Shown here one piece after another: positions 8,917-17,905 of a DNA stretch of 64,000 nt. Under the pieces are notes generated by a model. That model did not search any database, had not been told where the DNA came from, and saw only the letters and a list, made by a program, of their open reading frames with translations. Origin of the DNA: Woeseia oceani (lineage in GTDB: Bacteria > Pseudomonadota > Gammaproteobacteria > Steroidobacterales > Woeseiaceae); assembly GCF_001677435.1 (NCBI RefSeq), contig NZ_CP016268.1, positions 434,001 to 498,000 on the forward strand, in the 5' to 3' direction. Positions within the stretch are counted from its first letter, which is position 1. The number at the start of each line of letters is the position of its first letter. A program made the position numbers and the translations under genes.

Positions 8917-11043
8917 ATGCGACAGCGCCTTGCTGAACTTCATCCGCAACGGCCGGGTCATTACTGCTGTTACAGGCAAGGGTCAGCAACTCCGGAGACG
9001 GCAATTTCTGATTTGACTCAACAACGTGAGCGTTTCGAAGCCGCATCGACGGCCTTGCGTAGCGGCGACCCTGCCCGGGCTGTTGAGCTATGCGCAACAG
9101 GCCTCGAAATGCAGCCGAATGATGCAAACCTGCTGTGCCTGGGTGCCCGGGCCAATCTCGCCTTACGGCAGTTTGCGCTTGCACAGCAATACATTGAGCG
9201 GGCCTTGCAGGTGCATCCCGGTTTCGCTGCTGCCCACGATGTTCACGGCGATTGGCTGCTGGCTGAAGGCCATGCGGATCGGGCGATACGCGCGTACGAA
9301 CAATCGCTGCGACTAGATCCCACGCGGCCAATGACCTCGTCGAAACTTGATCGTGCACGGACCCTGGTGGCGCACGGCGCCCAATCCGCACCGCGTGCAC
9401 GACGTGCACGGATGGCGTTCGAAGAGGAGATAAAGGAAGCACAGGCGCTGGCAGAAGCCGGCGACAAACAACGTGCTGAAGATGTGTATCGCGGCATTCT
9501 CCGCAAGGACCCGGATCACGTCGAGGCTGCCCGTTTGCTGGCAGGAATTGCTGTCGAACACGAGCGCTTGCAGGAGGCGGAAATTTTCCTGCAGCGCGCT
9601 GTCAGTCTGGCACCGGACTATCCGCGGGCGCTTGTCGATCTGGCGAACGTCCAGCGGGATCAGGAAAAATTTGACGAGGCGCTTGCCACGGCCGACAGGT
9701 TAATAGCACTCGCACCGGAGGCGGCCGAGTCGTACATGGTCCGGGCCAGCGTGCTCGGCATGGCGGGGCGGCATGAGGAGGCCATTGCAACTTATCGCCG
9801 GGTTCTCGAGCTTGCGCCGGGCAAAGCCGGTGCTCTGTGCAGCATGGCGCACCATCTGAAAACCGTCGGCCAGAGCGCCGAAGCCATCGTACAGTACCGT
9901 GCGGCCATCACGGCGCGGCCAGATCATGCCGAGGCGTACTGGAGTCTGGCCAATCTGAAGACATTCCGGTTTACGGATGAAGAAGTCAGCGCAATGCAGG
10001 CCCTTCTGGATGCCGAAGGTCTTACTGAAGTTGCACGTTCGCAAATACACAATGCGCTGGCATTCGCGTTTGAGGCGCGCGGCGACTACGACCGCGCGTT
10101 CGGGAATTTCGAACAATGCAACATTGTTCGTCGGCGGGTCGAGGTCTACGACCCTGTGGATACAGAGACCACCCACGACCGAATAATCTCGATGTTTGAC
10201 GAATCCTTTGTGTCCCAGACCGCCGCCGAAGCTGTTGATCCGGTGCCGATCTTCGTCGTCGGTCTGCCCCGGTCCGGCTCGACACTGATTGAGCAGATTC
10301 TGGCAAGCCACAGTCAGGTAGAAGGTACGCATGAACTTGGCGATTTGCCGAAAGCGGTGCTGAAGCTGCGTCGCCGTGCGCCGCGCCAGCAACGCTACCC
10401 GGAGTTTCTGGCCAGCCTGAATGCGGGCGGCTGGTCCAGCATAGGCAGGGAGTACATGCGGAGTACCGCCAAATACCGCCAGGGCAGTGGGTACTTCATC
10501 GATAAGAATCCGAATAATTTCGCGTACACAGGACTGATCCGGCTTGCCTTGCCCAACGCGAAAATAATCAATGCCAGGCGGCACCCGCTGGACAGTTGTC
10601 TTGGTTCATTCAAGCAGCTGTTCGCCAGCGGCCAAACCTTTAGCTACGACATGACGGAACTGGGCGAGTACTACCTCCAGTACCAGCGCCTCATGGACCA
10701 TTGGCACCGCGTATTGCCGGGCTTCGTGCACGACGTGCACTATGAACAGGTCGTTGCTGATCTCGATCAGCAGGTGCGTCAACTGCTTGATTTTTGCGGT
10801 TTACCGTTCGAGGAAGGTTGTCTGCGGTTCTTCGCAAACAAACGGGCGGTAAAGACGGCAAGTTCGGAGCAGGTACGCCAGCCCATTTACTCAAGTTCCG
10901 TGAATCTGTGGCGCAAGTACGAATCACACCTGCTGCCACTTGTTCATATACTGGAACCCTTGCTGACCGCGCTGCCGGCGGACGCCCGGCCCGCGATTTT
11001 GCAGAAAAATTTGCCCGGCCACGTTCAAGTTATTGATAAATAA
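8917..11043 (+). CDS. TPR-repeat sulfotransferase
   Basis: A protein of about 700 residues. Its N-terminal two thirds is a run of tetratricopeptide repeats (helical pairs with repeated A-x-LAPD/HPG-type turns). The C-terminal domain has GLPRSGSTLIEQIL, the 5'-phosphosulfate-binding loop of PAPS-dependent sulfotransferases, and a later RHPLDSCLGSF resembling the 3'-phosphate-binding motif. It probably transfers sulfate from PAPS to a carbohydrate or protein acceptor; the TPRs may bind that acceptor. No signal peptide is evident. The start is uncertain: ATGs at 8836 and 8917 and a TTG at 9013 are in frame and none has a good ribosome site. I used 8917, which does not overlap the divergent gene. 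Confidence 0.8.
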   Translation: MRQRLAELHPQRPGHYCCYRQGSATPETAISDLTQQRERFEAASTALRSGDPARAVELCATGLEMQPNDANLLCLGARANLALRQFALAQQYIERALQVHPGFAAAHDVHGDWLLAEGHADRAIRAYEQSLRLDPTRPMTSSKLDRARTLVAHGAQSAPRARRARMAFEEEIKEAQALAEAGDKQRAEDVYRGILRKDPDHVEAARLLAGIAVEHERLQEAEIFLQRAVSLAPDYPRALVDLANVQRDQEKFDEALATADRLIALAPEAAESYMVRASVLGMAGRHEEAIATYRRVLELAPGKAGALCSMAHHLKTVGQSAEAIVQYRAAITARPDHAEAYWSLANLKTFRFTDEEVSAMQALLDAEGLTEVARSQIHNALAFAFEARGDYDRAFGNFEQCNIVRRRVEVYDPVDTETTHDRIISMFDESFVSQTAAEAVDPVPIFVVGLPRSGSTLIEQILASHSQVEGTHELGDLPKAVLKLRRRAPRQQRYPEFLASLNAGGWSSIGREYMRSTAKYRQGSGYFIDKNPNNFAYTGLIRLALPNAKIINARRHPLDSCLGSFKQLFASGQTFSYDMTELGEYYLQYQRLMDHWHRVLPGFVHDVHYEQVVADLDQQVRQLLDFCGLPFEEGCLRFFANKRAVKTASSEQVRQPIYSSSVNLWRKYESHLLPLVHILEPLLTALPADARPAILQKNLPGHVQVIDK

Positions 11044-11261
11044 ATCCAACAGCCGGTGTTCGGACTGCAGTTCGCGGGTTTAGGGCTGACTCCGAAGTAT
11101 ATTTGCCGGTCTGACTGCGCCTTTATTCAGGCGACATATTGGTGCAAACGCTTTGCTGCCCATTGCGACGCTTGTAGTTAATCCGCGCCTGCCATAGATT
11201 CGGTAGCAGCACTGCAAGAAAAAGTGCCGAAGACACATCGTTAATGTCGGGGGACATAGCT

Positions 11262-13871
11262 ATGCAAGAGTCTTACGGTCTGGCCGTCACGCCGGTCGCC
11301 GCCGCGGTTGCTGCAGCGTTGTATCCGGGCCTCACCACGCAGGCGCAGGAAACCCAAACCGCGACCCGCGGTGTTCTTGAAGAAATCGTTGTTTCCGCGA
11401 GAAAGCGCACCGAGTCGGCGCAGGACATTCCAATCGCTATTCAGGCCTTGTCGCAGGATACGCTCGCGGCAATGGGCGCCAAAGCGATGGAGGACTACGC
11501 TCGCTTTATACCGTCGGTCAATGTCGTCACCTACAGCAACAGTTCCAGTGTGGTTGTTTTCCGTGGCGCCATCACAGGTGCTGGCTACATCGCACAATCG
11601 ACCTCGTCGGTCTATCTGGATGAAATATCGATCACGACGACCGGCGCACAACCGAGTGTGCGCATGGTTGATATCGAACGCGTGGAAGCACTGTCAGGGC
11701 CGCAAGGCACCCTCTACGGTTCCGATGCCCAGGCGGGCACCATGCGCGTTGTTACCAACAAGCCCAACCCCAGCATTTTCGAATCAGTGTTCGACGGCGA
11801 AGTGCGTGCCGGACCGGACAGCGACCTCAGTTACCGCGGTTCACTGGTGTTCAATATACCGTTGATCGAGGACAAGCTGGCACTGCGGGTCGTTGGCTAC
11901 AACGATAAGGACGGCGGCTTTATCGACAACGTGTTCGGACATACCCCTGATGAATCGGCCATCCAGGGCCCCGGGTTTTATCCGGCAGGTTTCGGCACGC
12001 TGGACAATTCGGCAGCCGTTGAGGATCGCTGGAACGATTCCGAAACGATAGGCGGTCGGGCGTCGCTACGCTGGGATATCAACGATGACTGGTCAACAAC
12101 GGTTTCGATCGCCGGGCAGGATTCAGACTCCGGTGCGGACAACCACTACGACCCTTACGTCGGTGATCTCAAGACCGTGCGGTTTCACGATGAATGGACC
12201 ACCGACAAGTTCAGTCTGTATTCGTTAACCATAGAGGGCGACCTTGGCTTTGCGCAATTGGTCTCCGCAACGTCGTACTACGAACGCAAGCACAACTACC
12301 AGGTGGACTCGACAACCTACGCGCACTACTGGGCCGCCAGTTATTGCCACGACTCGGCATACACCTCCGCCGAACTCCCTTACTACTGGACCAACCCGGA
12401 TACAGGTTACGTGGTCTTTTATCCGGTGTACTGCCATGGCACGTCGGTCGACAGTGATTTCTTCAACCTGTCCAAGCTCAACGCACAACAGGACAAGTTC
12501 ACCCAGGAAATAAGGCTTTCCCATCAGGGTGACACCCTGGACTGGATTGTGGGTCTTTATTACGAAGACAGTCTGGATGCCTGGCAATCGTCGTTTGCCG
12601 GCCCTACGACGGGCGGTGATGGCAGCGTCAACGTTTATCAGGATTCCGTTTCGCTGAATTACTGGGAGTGGTTCTTCTCTGACCTCTATGGCACGCCGGT
12701 TACCTATCCCGATGCGACCTCGCACTGGCACTCCGAGAGTCGTACTGACTGGGAGCAAAAAGCCGTGTTCGGCGAAGCCACCTGGCATATCAATGATCGG
12801 CTGGACCTGACCGTCGGCGGTCGCTATTTTGATCGCAGCAATACCAATCGCTACGTTGTCAGAAGTCCGGGTGGCTTTAACAATGTCGGCGAGCCTTCAA
12901 TCAATGACCCGGAATTGCGAGACGCCATACTCGCTACCGGCGAGGTTCCGGGGCGTACCGGTCGCGACAAGGAGTTCATTCCCAAGGTCAGCCTGAGCTA
13001 TGCCTTCGCGGACAACCGCCTGATGTACGGCTTGTACACCCGTGGCAAGCGACCGGGCGGTATCAACCGGACCCGTGGTGAGCCGTTCTTTCCGGCCAAC
13101 TACGAATCCGACCTGATGGATAACTACGAGGTCGGATACAAGTCACTGTTTGCTGAAGGTGCCGGGCGCTTCAATGCGACGGGCTATCACATGGTCTGGT
13201 CCGACTATCAACTGGAGTTGGTGGACCCGTCCAGTGCGGTGTGTGAAGACCCGCTGGTAGATGCCGTGCCAGGTGTCTGTGGCCAGCCATGGCAACGTGT
13301 CGTGGCTAATGCCGGTGAAGCGCATATCACCGGGCTCAGTGTTGAACTCGATTACGCGCCGAACGCCAACTGGACGTTGGGCATGAACGCCGAGTTCATG
13401 CAAGCGGAGACGGATACGGAACACGACCTGAACGGGGATGGCATTAACAACCTGGTTGCCGGCCTGCGTTTGCCGGTCGTGCCGAAATTCAAGGCCTCGG
13501 GCTGGGCCGAGTACCATTGGCCAGTGCAATGGAACGGTCAGAAGGATGCGTTTATCAGGACGCAGTGGTCCTACACCGGCGACACGTTGAACATTCTGGA
13601 GCCGTTGTCAGCGGTCGACAGCCCGAACCCGCAGTTCAAGAATGCGGCTTACACGATCGGTGATATTCGTGCCGGCCTGACAGGTGACGATTGGGAGGTC
13701 TCCGTCTTCGTCAACAATGTCACCGACGAGCGAGCGCAGTACACTCATGCTGATGGCTACTTCGACTGGGGTGCGTCGAGTGTCGCTGACGGCAGGGAAC
13801 GCATTCAGAATATCTACACTAACCGGCCGCGAGAGTTCGGGGTGCGCTATACAAAGAGGTGGGGGGATTAG
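11262..13871 (+). CDS. TonB-dependent receptor (OMR family)
   Basis: An outer-membrane receptor of 869 residues. It has a signal-like leader, a TonB box region (LEEIVVSARKR), a plug with VEALSGPQGTLYGSDAQAGT, a long barrel, and a C-terminal REFGVRYTKRW. The EEIVV-ARKR...Q-IPI opening is typical of the large receptor family of sphingomonads and Cellvibrionales-type bacteria, which import siderophores, plant compounds, steroids or glycans. The ligand cannot be told from the sequence. The ATG at 11262 has GGGGGA 7 bases upstream and is preferred over 11244. A terminator follows, so the amidohydrolase downstream is probably transcribed separately. Confidence 0.9.
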   Translation: MQESYGLAVTPVAAAVAAALYPGLTTQAQETQTATRGVLEEIVVSARKRTESAQDIPIAIQALSQDTLAAMGAKAMEDYARFIPSVNVVTYSNSSSVVVFRGAITGAGYIAQSTSSVYLDEISITTTGAQPSVRMVDIERVEALSGPQGTLYGSDAQAGTMRVVTNKPNPSIFESVFDGEVRAGPDSDLSYRGSLVFNIPLIEDKLALRVVGYNDKDGGFIDNVFGHTPDESAIQGPGFYPAGFGTLDNSAAVEDRWNDSETIGGRASLRWDINDDWSTTVSIAGQDSDSGADNHYDPYVGDLKTVRFHDEWTTDKFSLYSLTIEGDLGFAQLVSATSYYERKHNYQVDSTTYAHYWAASYCHDSAYTSAELPYYWTNPDTGYVVFYPVYCHGTSVDSDFFNLSKLNAQQDKFTQEIRLSHQGDTLDWIVGLYYEDSLDAWQSSFAGPTTGGDGSVNVYQDSVSLNYWEWFFSDLYGTPVTYPDATSHWHSESRTDWEQKAVFGEATWHINDRLDLTVGGRYFDRSNTNRYVVRSPGGFNNVGEPSINDPELRDAILATGEVPGRTGRDKEFIPKVSLSYAFADNRLMYGLYTRGKRPGGINRTRGEPFFPANYESDLMDNYEVGYKSLFAEGAGRFNATGYHMVWSDYQLELVDPSSAVCEDPLVDAVPGVCGQPWQRVVANAGEAHITGLSVELDYAPNANWTLGMNAEFMQAETDTEHDLNGDGINNLVAGLRLPVVPKFKASGWAEYHWPVQWNGQKDAFIRTQWSYTGDTLNILEPLSAVDSPNPQFKNAAYTIGDIRAGLTGDDWEVSVFVNNVTDERAQYTHADGYFDWGASSVADGRERIQNIYTNRPREFGVRYTKRWGD

Positions 13872-13896
13872 GCGCAGGCAGTGGCGCTTGGAAAAC

Positions 13897-13921
13897 GCCG
13901 GGGCTTGCCCCGGCTTTTTTT
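13897..13921 (+). terminator. Intrinsic terminator after the TonB receptor gene
   Basis: GCCGGGG and CCCCGGC pair around a CTTG loop and are followed by seven T, 26 bases beyond the receptor stop codon. A clear Rho-independent terminator. Confidence 0.92.
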
Positions 13922-14107
13922 ACGCTGACTTAACCAGGCCGGACGAGCCACCCCGGTGATACTTTGAAGCGATCCTCATTATCTGAAATTCATCTTGCTA
14001 CTGAGCCATCGTCTGGCATGCTTCTGACTCCGGGCGCGGCACTGCCGGAGCCAGTAAAAAATGCGGCGCGCTGCACCGGTAGACCTCTCGCAACCTTCAG
14101 GTGTGCC

Positions 14108-15832
14108 ATGACCCAATTCTTATCCGTCGCCCGTATTGCATCGTTCCTGTTTTTATCGAGTTGGCTGCTTGCCTGTGGCACAGACGAACCGGCGAGCACG
14201 ACACCGGGTGCCGATGCGGTCTACAAGAACGGTCGCATTTATACCGTCGATGGACAGCGCAGCTGGGCCGAGGCGCTAGCCATCAGTGACGGCAAAATTG
14301 TCTACGTAGGTTCCAACGATGGCGTGACTGCACACACGGGCAGCAATACCGTGGTGACGGACCTGCGCGGCCGCTTCGTATTGCCGGGACTGCAGGACAG
14401 CCATGTACACCCGATCGGCGGTGGTATCGAGGCATCAGCGTGCAACCTGAATGACCAACCTGGACTTGCCGAGTACCGGACGATCATTGGCGAATACGCT
14501 GCGGCCAACCCTGACGTGCCCTGGATACTGGGGGGCGGCTGGGCGATGTCGGTGTTCGGGCCAGGCGGTTCGCCGAACCGCGATATTCTGGACGAGCTCG
14601 TACCGGATCGCCCGGTATTTCTGAGTTCGCAAGACGGCCACACCGGTTGGGCCAACAGTGTCGCGCTGGAAATGGCCGGTATCGACAAGAACACACCGGA
14701 CCCGGTCGACGGGCGTATTGACCGCGACCCGCTGACCGGTGAAGCCAGTGGCGGACTGCAGGAGGGGGCGATGAAACTCGTGACCCGGCTCATTCCGGCC
14801 ACGACGGATGAAGACCGACTGGCCGGTTTGCGCTACGCGCTCGCCATGTTGAACGAGTACGGCATTACCGGTATTCAGGACGCCAACGTTGATGCGGATT
14901 CCCTGGATGCCTACAAAGAACTGGAGCGTCGCGGTGAACTCAGTCTGCACGTGGTTGGTTCGATCTGGTGGGACCGGGAGCGTGACATGGGCCAGATCGC
15001 AGACATCATTGCACTGCGCGACAAATACACCGGCGGCTTGATCGACGCCGGCACGGTCAAAATCATGCAAGACGGAGTGATGGAAAATTACACCGCCGCA
15101 ATGCTCGAGCCGTACCTTGTGCCGGATGGCACGCGCGGTATCCCGATGATCGAGCCAGAGCTCCTGAAGCGGGTGGTCAGTCGCCTGGATGCCGAGGGTT
15201 TTCAGGTGCATTTTCATGCAATCGGTGATGCCGCCGTTCGCCAGAGCCTGGACGCTGTAGAGGAGGGCTTGATCGACAACGGCCGCCTGGGTCACCGGCA
15301 TCATATTTCGCACTTGCAGATGATCGATCCGCAGGATATTCCGCGTTTCAAGGAGCTGGATGTTGTCGCCAATTTCCAGCCGTTGTGGGCCTACGCTGAT
15401 CTGTACGTTACGGAACTCACGATTCCGTTCATCGGCGAGGAGCGGGCCCGCTGGATGTACCCCATCAAGAGCGTGCAGGATGCCGGTGGCATGATTGCGT
15501 TTGGCAGCGACTGGTCGGTATCAACGGCCAATCCCTACCACCAGATGGAAACGGCCATCACGCGCAAGGGCGCGGTCGATGACGACATGGAAAGCATGAT
15601 TCCCGAGGAGCGTATCGATCTGGAAACCGCTATTGCGGCATTCACGATCAACGCGGCGTTCGTGAATCGCAATGAGACCAATACCGGCTCGCTCGAAGTG
15701 GGCAAATCGGCCGACCTGGTCGTGCTGGATCGCAATCTTTTTGAGATCGAGCCGCAGGCGATTTCTGAAACAAAAGCCTTGCTGACGCTGTTCCAGGGGC
15801 GGCCCGTGTTCGGCGATCCCGCCGCTTTGTAG
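14108..15832 (+). CDS. Amidohydrolase family lipoprotein (Amidohydro_3/YtcJ-like)
   Basis: A 574-residue metal-dependent hydrolase with a lipoprotein leader (MTQFLSVARIASFLFLSSWLLACG, shown in part; lipobox LLAC). Metal-binding features of the family are visible: DSHVHP after a PGLQ, HFHAIGDAAVR, HHISHLQ, and FGSDWSV with its Asp. The C-terminal SLEVGKSADLVVLDRN is the usual urease-like beta-sandwich return. YtcJ-like enzymes hydrolyse cyclic amides, formamides or related C-N bonds; the substrate here is unknown. The lipid anchor places it in the periplasm or outer membrane. The ATG at 14108 has AGGTG about 6 bases upstream and begins the signal peptide; the longer upstream frame does not. 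Confidence 0.9.
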   Translation: MTQFLSVARIASFLFLSSWLLACGTDEPASTTPGADAVYKNGRIYTVDGQRSWAEALAISDGKIVYVGSNDGVTAHTGSNTVVTDLRGRFVLPGLQDSHVHPIGGGIEASACNLNDQPGLAEYRTIIGEYAAANPDVPWILGGGWAMSVFGPGGSPNRDILDELVPDRPVFLSSQDGHTGWANSVALEMAGIDKNTPDPVDGRIDRDPLTGEASGGLQEGAMKLVTRLIPATTDEDRLAGLRYALAMLNEYGITGIQDANVDADSLDAYKELERRGELSLHVVGSIWWDRERDMGQIADIIALRDKYTGGLIDAGTVKIMQDGVMENYTAAMLEPYLVPDGTRGIPMIEPELLKRVVSRLDAEGFQVHFHAIGDAAVRQSLDAVEEGLIDNGRLGHRHHISHLQMIDPQDIPRFKELDVVANFQPLWAYADLYVTELTIPFIGEERARWMYPIKSVQDAGGMIAFGSDWSVSTANPYHQMETAITRKGAVDDDMESMIPEERIDLETAIAAFTINAAFVNRNETNTGSLEVGKSADLVVLDRNLFEIEPQAISETKALLTLFQGRPVFGDPAAL

Positions 15833-16238
15833 GCATTCGTCACCGCGACTTGCGCGGCGCCCCTGTTGTTCCGGCCTGCGGATTGGCCGCGGCACTGGCC
15901 ATGCGGCGGCGCTGCCGCCTGCGCGTGCCCCGGAAATGCCGACATCAGTTGCGGTGATTTGGTCAGCCATGCCGCCTTGCGTCTACGCTTCCTGTGCGCG
16001 TCGTTCTGCCCGCCGGTAGACCGTCGTTGAAATCGTAGCACTCGCTTGCCGCGCGGCGCCCGCTCGTGCTGAGCGGCAACGATTCCGGCGGGTCCGGCGC
16101 TGTCGGGCATCAAGAAATACCTTGCATTATATGTTCGGAATGTTCAGTATTCGCTAAACTTAATGAACGACGGTAGGTGGCGGGCAGTGCCCGGCGCTGA
16201 GAATGACCGTCCAACCGATCGCAGGAGGCTCAGGATTC
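15833..16238 (+). promoter_or_regulatory. Intergenic region with probable promoter/operator of the efflux operon
   Basis: A 406-base gap. Positions 15833-16110 are GC-rich; I see no supported gene there, and a minus-strand open frame is mostly an antisense shadow. From 16116 to 16170 composition turns AT-rich, with TTGCAT (16122-16127) and the imperfect palindrome GAATGTTCAGTATTC (16138-16152), followed by TAAACT. This looks like the promoter, and perhaps the autoregulatory operator, of the GbsR/MarR-type gene downstream. The exact -10 element is unclear. Confidence 0.45.
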
Positions 16239-16703
16239 ATGTCAGCGAAAGTCGAGAAACCCAGTGCTGAAGCGCTTTTTATCGAACGCATGGGCCAAAT
16301 CATGCAGGAAGCCGGACTGTCGCGAATTGCCGGTCAGATATGGGCGGCGCTGATTGTCGCCGAGGGCCCGGTCGCCGCGTCTGAACTTATTGCCAGACTG
16401 AAGATCAGTAAAGGCAGTCTCAGTACCAACATTCGACTGCTCGAACTGCTGTACGTCGTGGAGCGGCGCTCAAAGCCCGGCGAACGGCAGGATTACTTTT
16501 CTATTCGTGAAAATCCTTACGCAGCGTTGATCGAGTCGCAGATCCGGCGCAGCGAAAAATCGGTGGCGGTCGTTGCTGAGGCGCGGGCCGGCATTACGGG
16601 CGAGCGCGCACAGAAAAAACTCGCAGACCTCGAGCATTACTACACTCTTTACGGCAAGTCCTCGAAGGACTTGCTGCGTACCCTGGACGCTGACAAGAAA
16701 TGA
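16239..16703 (+). CDS. GbsR/MarR-type transcriptional regulator of the RND operon
   Basis: A 154-residue winged-helix protein. Residues about 25-85 form the DNA-binding region (AGQIWAALIVAEGPVAASELIARL, shown only in outline, then KISKGSLSTNIRLLE as the recognition helix). This pattern fits the GbsR/MarR-like subgroup often encoded in front of efflux pumps. The last codon overlaps the first of the membrane fusion protein gene as ATGA, so the regulator is co-transcribed with the pump and probably represses it. The ATG at 16239 is preceded by AGGAGG, slightly far (about 11 bases), and is preferred to 16203. The inducing ligand is unknown. Confidence 0.85.
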   Translation: MSAKVEKPSAEALFIERMGQIMQEAGLSRIAGQIWAALIVAEGPVAASELIARLKISKGSLSTNIRLLELLYVVERRSKPGERQDYFSIRENPYAALIESQIRRSEKSVAVVAEARAGITGERAQKKLADLEHYYTLYGKSSKDLLRTLDADKK

Positions 16704-17905
16704 AACTGACCGCGCAAGCAGAGCCTACTGAAATGATGCAAGCTCCCGAACTCCGGCAATACACCGGCAACAAATTAGCACTGGCATTCATGCTGGTGAC
16801 CACATTGACGGTCGCTGCTTGCAGCGACGAAGCGCCGACCCTGACGCGGCCTGCGCCAGAAGTTGGAATCGTCGTCGCCGAAAAGGCCCCTGCTGTGAAC
16901 GTGGTGGAATTTCCCGGGCGGGTACAAGCCGTGCGCACCGCGGAAGTTCGCGCGCGGGTTAACGGCATAGTCGAACGGCGTCTGTACGAAGAAGGTGTTG
17001 ACGTTGTCGAAGGGCAGAAGCTGTTTCAGATCGACCCGCGGGAATTGCGAGCGATCCTCAATGCGGTCAATGCAACGCTTGCGCGTGCCGAAGCGACGGT
17101 CGCCAATGCCGAACAGGATGTTGATCGTTTCAAAGGCCTCGTTGCCGATCGTGCCATCAGCGAACAGGAGTTCGACGCCGCGGTCGCGCGTCTGCGTACC
17201 GCGCAAGCTGACGTCGCGCAGGTCAAGGCACAGCGGGAAAGCGCGGAACTGAATCTTGGTTTCGCCACGGTAACCGCCCCCATCGCGGGCCGTGCAGGGC
17301 GCGCTCAGGTAACAGAAGGTGCGTTGGTCAGTGCGTCGGCAGCAACCCTGATGACCACGATCGAGCAGGTTGATCCCGTCTATGTGAATTTCTCGCGTTC
17401 CAGCGCGGACATGCTGAGGACCCGGCGGGAAATCACCCAGGGCACCCTCGAAGTGCCGGAACTGCAACGCATAAACGTCCGCCTGGTACTGGAAGACGGC
17501 AGCGAATACGAGCACACGGGCCATCTGAATTTTCTGAGTCTCTCCATTGATCAGGATACCGGGACGGCCGCCATCAGAGCGGAATTCCCCAACCCGGATC
17601 AATCGCTGGTGCCCGGTCAGTTCGTCCGCGCAAGAATCGGCGCGGGTGTGCGCCCGGATGCCATTCTCATTCCACAACGTGCCGTCCAGTTCGCGCCCCA
17701 GGGCGCGAGCGTCATGCTTGTGAACCCAGAAAACGTGGTTGAGGCGCGAAACGTTGTACTTGGCAATCTGACCGAAGGCGCGTGGCGGGTGACCGAAGGT
17801 CTCAGCGGCGGCGAGCGCGTTATTGTTACCGGGCTGCAAAAAATTGCTGTCGGTCAGACCGTTGTCCCGACTCCTGCCAACCTAACCGCTGACTCACCGC
17901 AATGA
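16700..17905 (+). CDS. RND efflux periplasmic adaptor (membrane fusion protein)
   Basis: A 401-residue MexA/AcrA-type adaptor. It has a lipoprotein leader (lipobox VAAC at about residue 41), a biotinyl-lipoyl-like domain (RARVNGIVERRLYEEG), a long alpha-hairpin (residues about 130-200, rich in Ala, Glu and Gln) and the beta-barrel with APIAGRAGR. It links the inner-membrane pump encoded next with an outer-membrane channel. The ATG overlaps the regulator stop codon (ATGA), and its own stop overlaps the pump start the same way. An internal ATG at 16733 would shorten the unusually long N-terminus before the lipobox, so the start is not certain. Confidence 0.94.
   Translation: MKLTAQAEPTEMMQAPELRQYTGNKLALAFMLVTTLTVAACSDEAPTLTRPAPEVGIVVAEKAPAVNVVEFPGRVQAVRTAEVRARVNGIVERRLYEEGVDVVEGQKLFQIDPRELRAILNAVNATLARAEATVANAEQDVDRFKGLVADRAISEQEFDAAVARLRTAQADVAQVKAQRESAELNLGFATVTAPIAGRAGRAQVTEGALVSASAATLMTTIEQVDPVYVNFSRSSADMLRTRREITQGTLEVPELQRINVRLVLEDGSEYEHTGHLNFLSLSIDQDTGTAAIRAEFPNPDQSLVPGQFVRARIGAGVRPDAILIPQRAVQFAPQGASVMLVNPENVVEARNVVLGNLTEGAWRVTEGLSGGERVIVTGLQKIAVGQTVVPTPANLTADSPQ

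Noticed and set aside
15535-16113. 192-codon minus-strand open frame reaching into the gap before the efflux regulator
   Set aside because: Half of it is antisense to the amidohydrolase gene and the remainder is Arg/Ala-rich without motifs.
16775-17839. 354-codon minus-strand open frame
   Set aside because: Antisense to the RND adaptor gene, which has clear family motifs; the translation shows no recognisable motifs.
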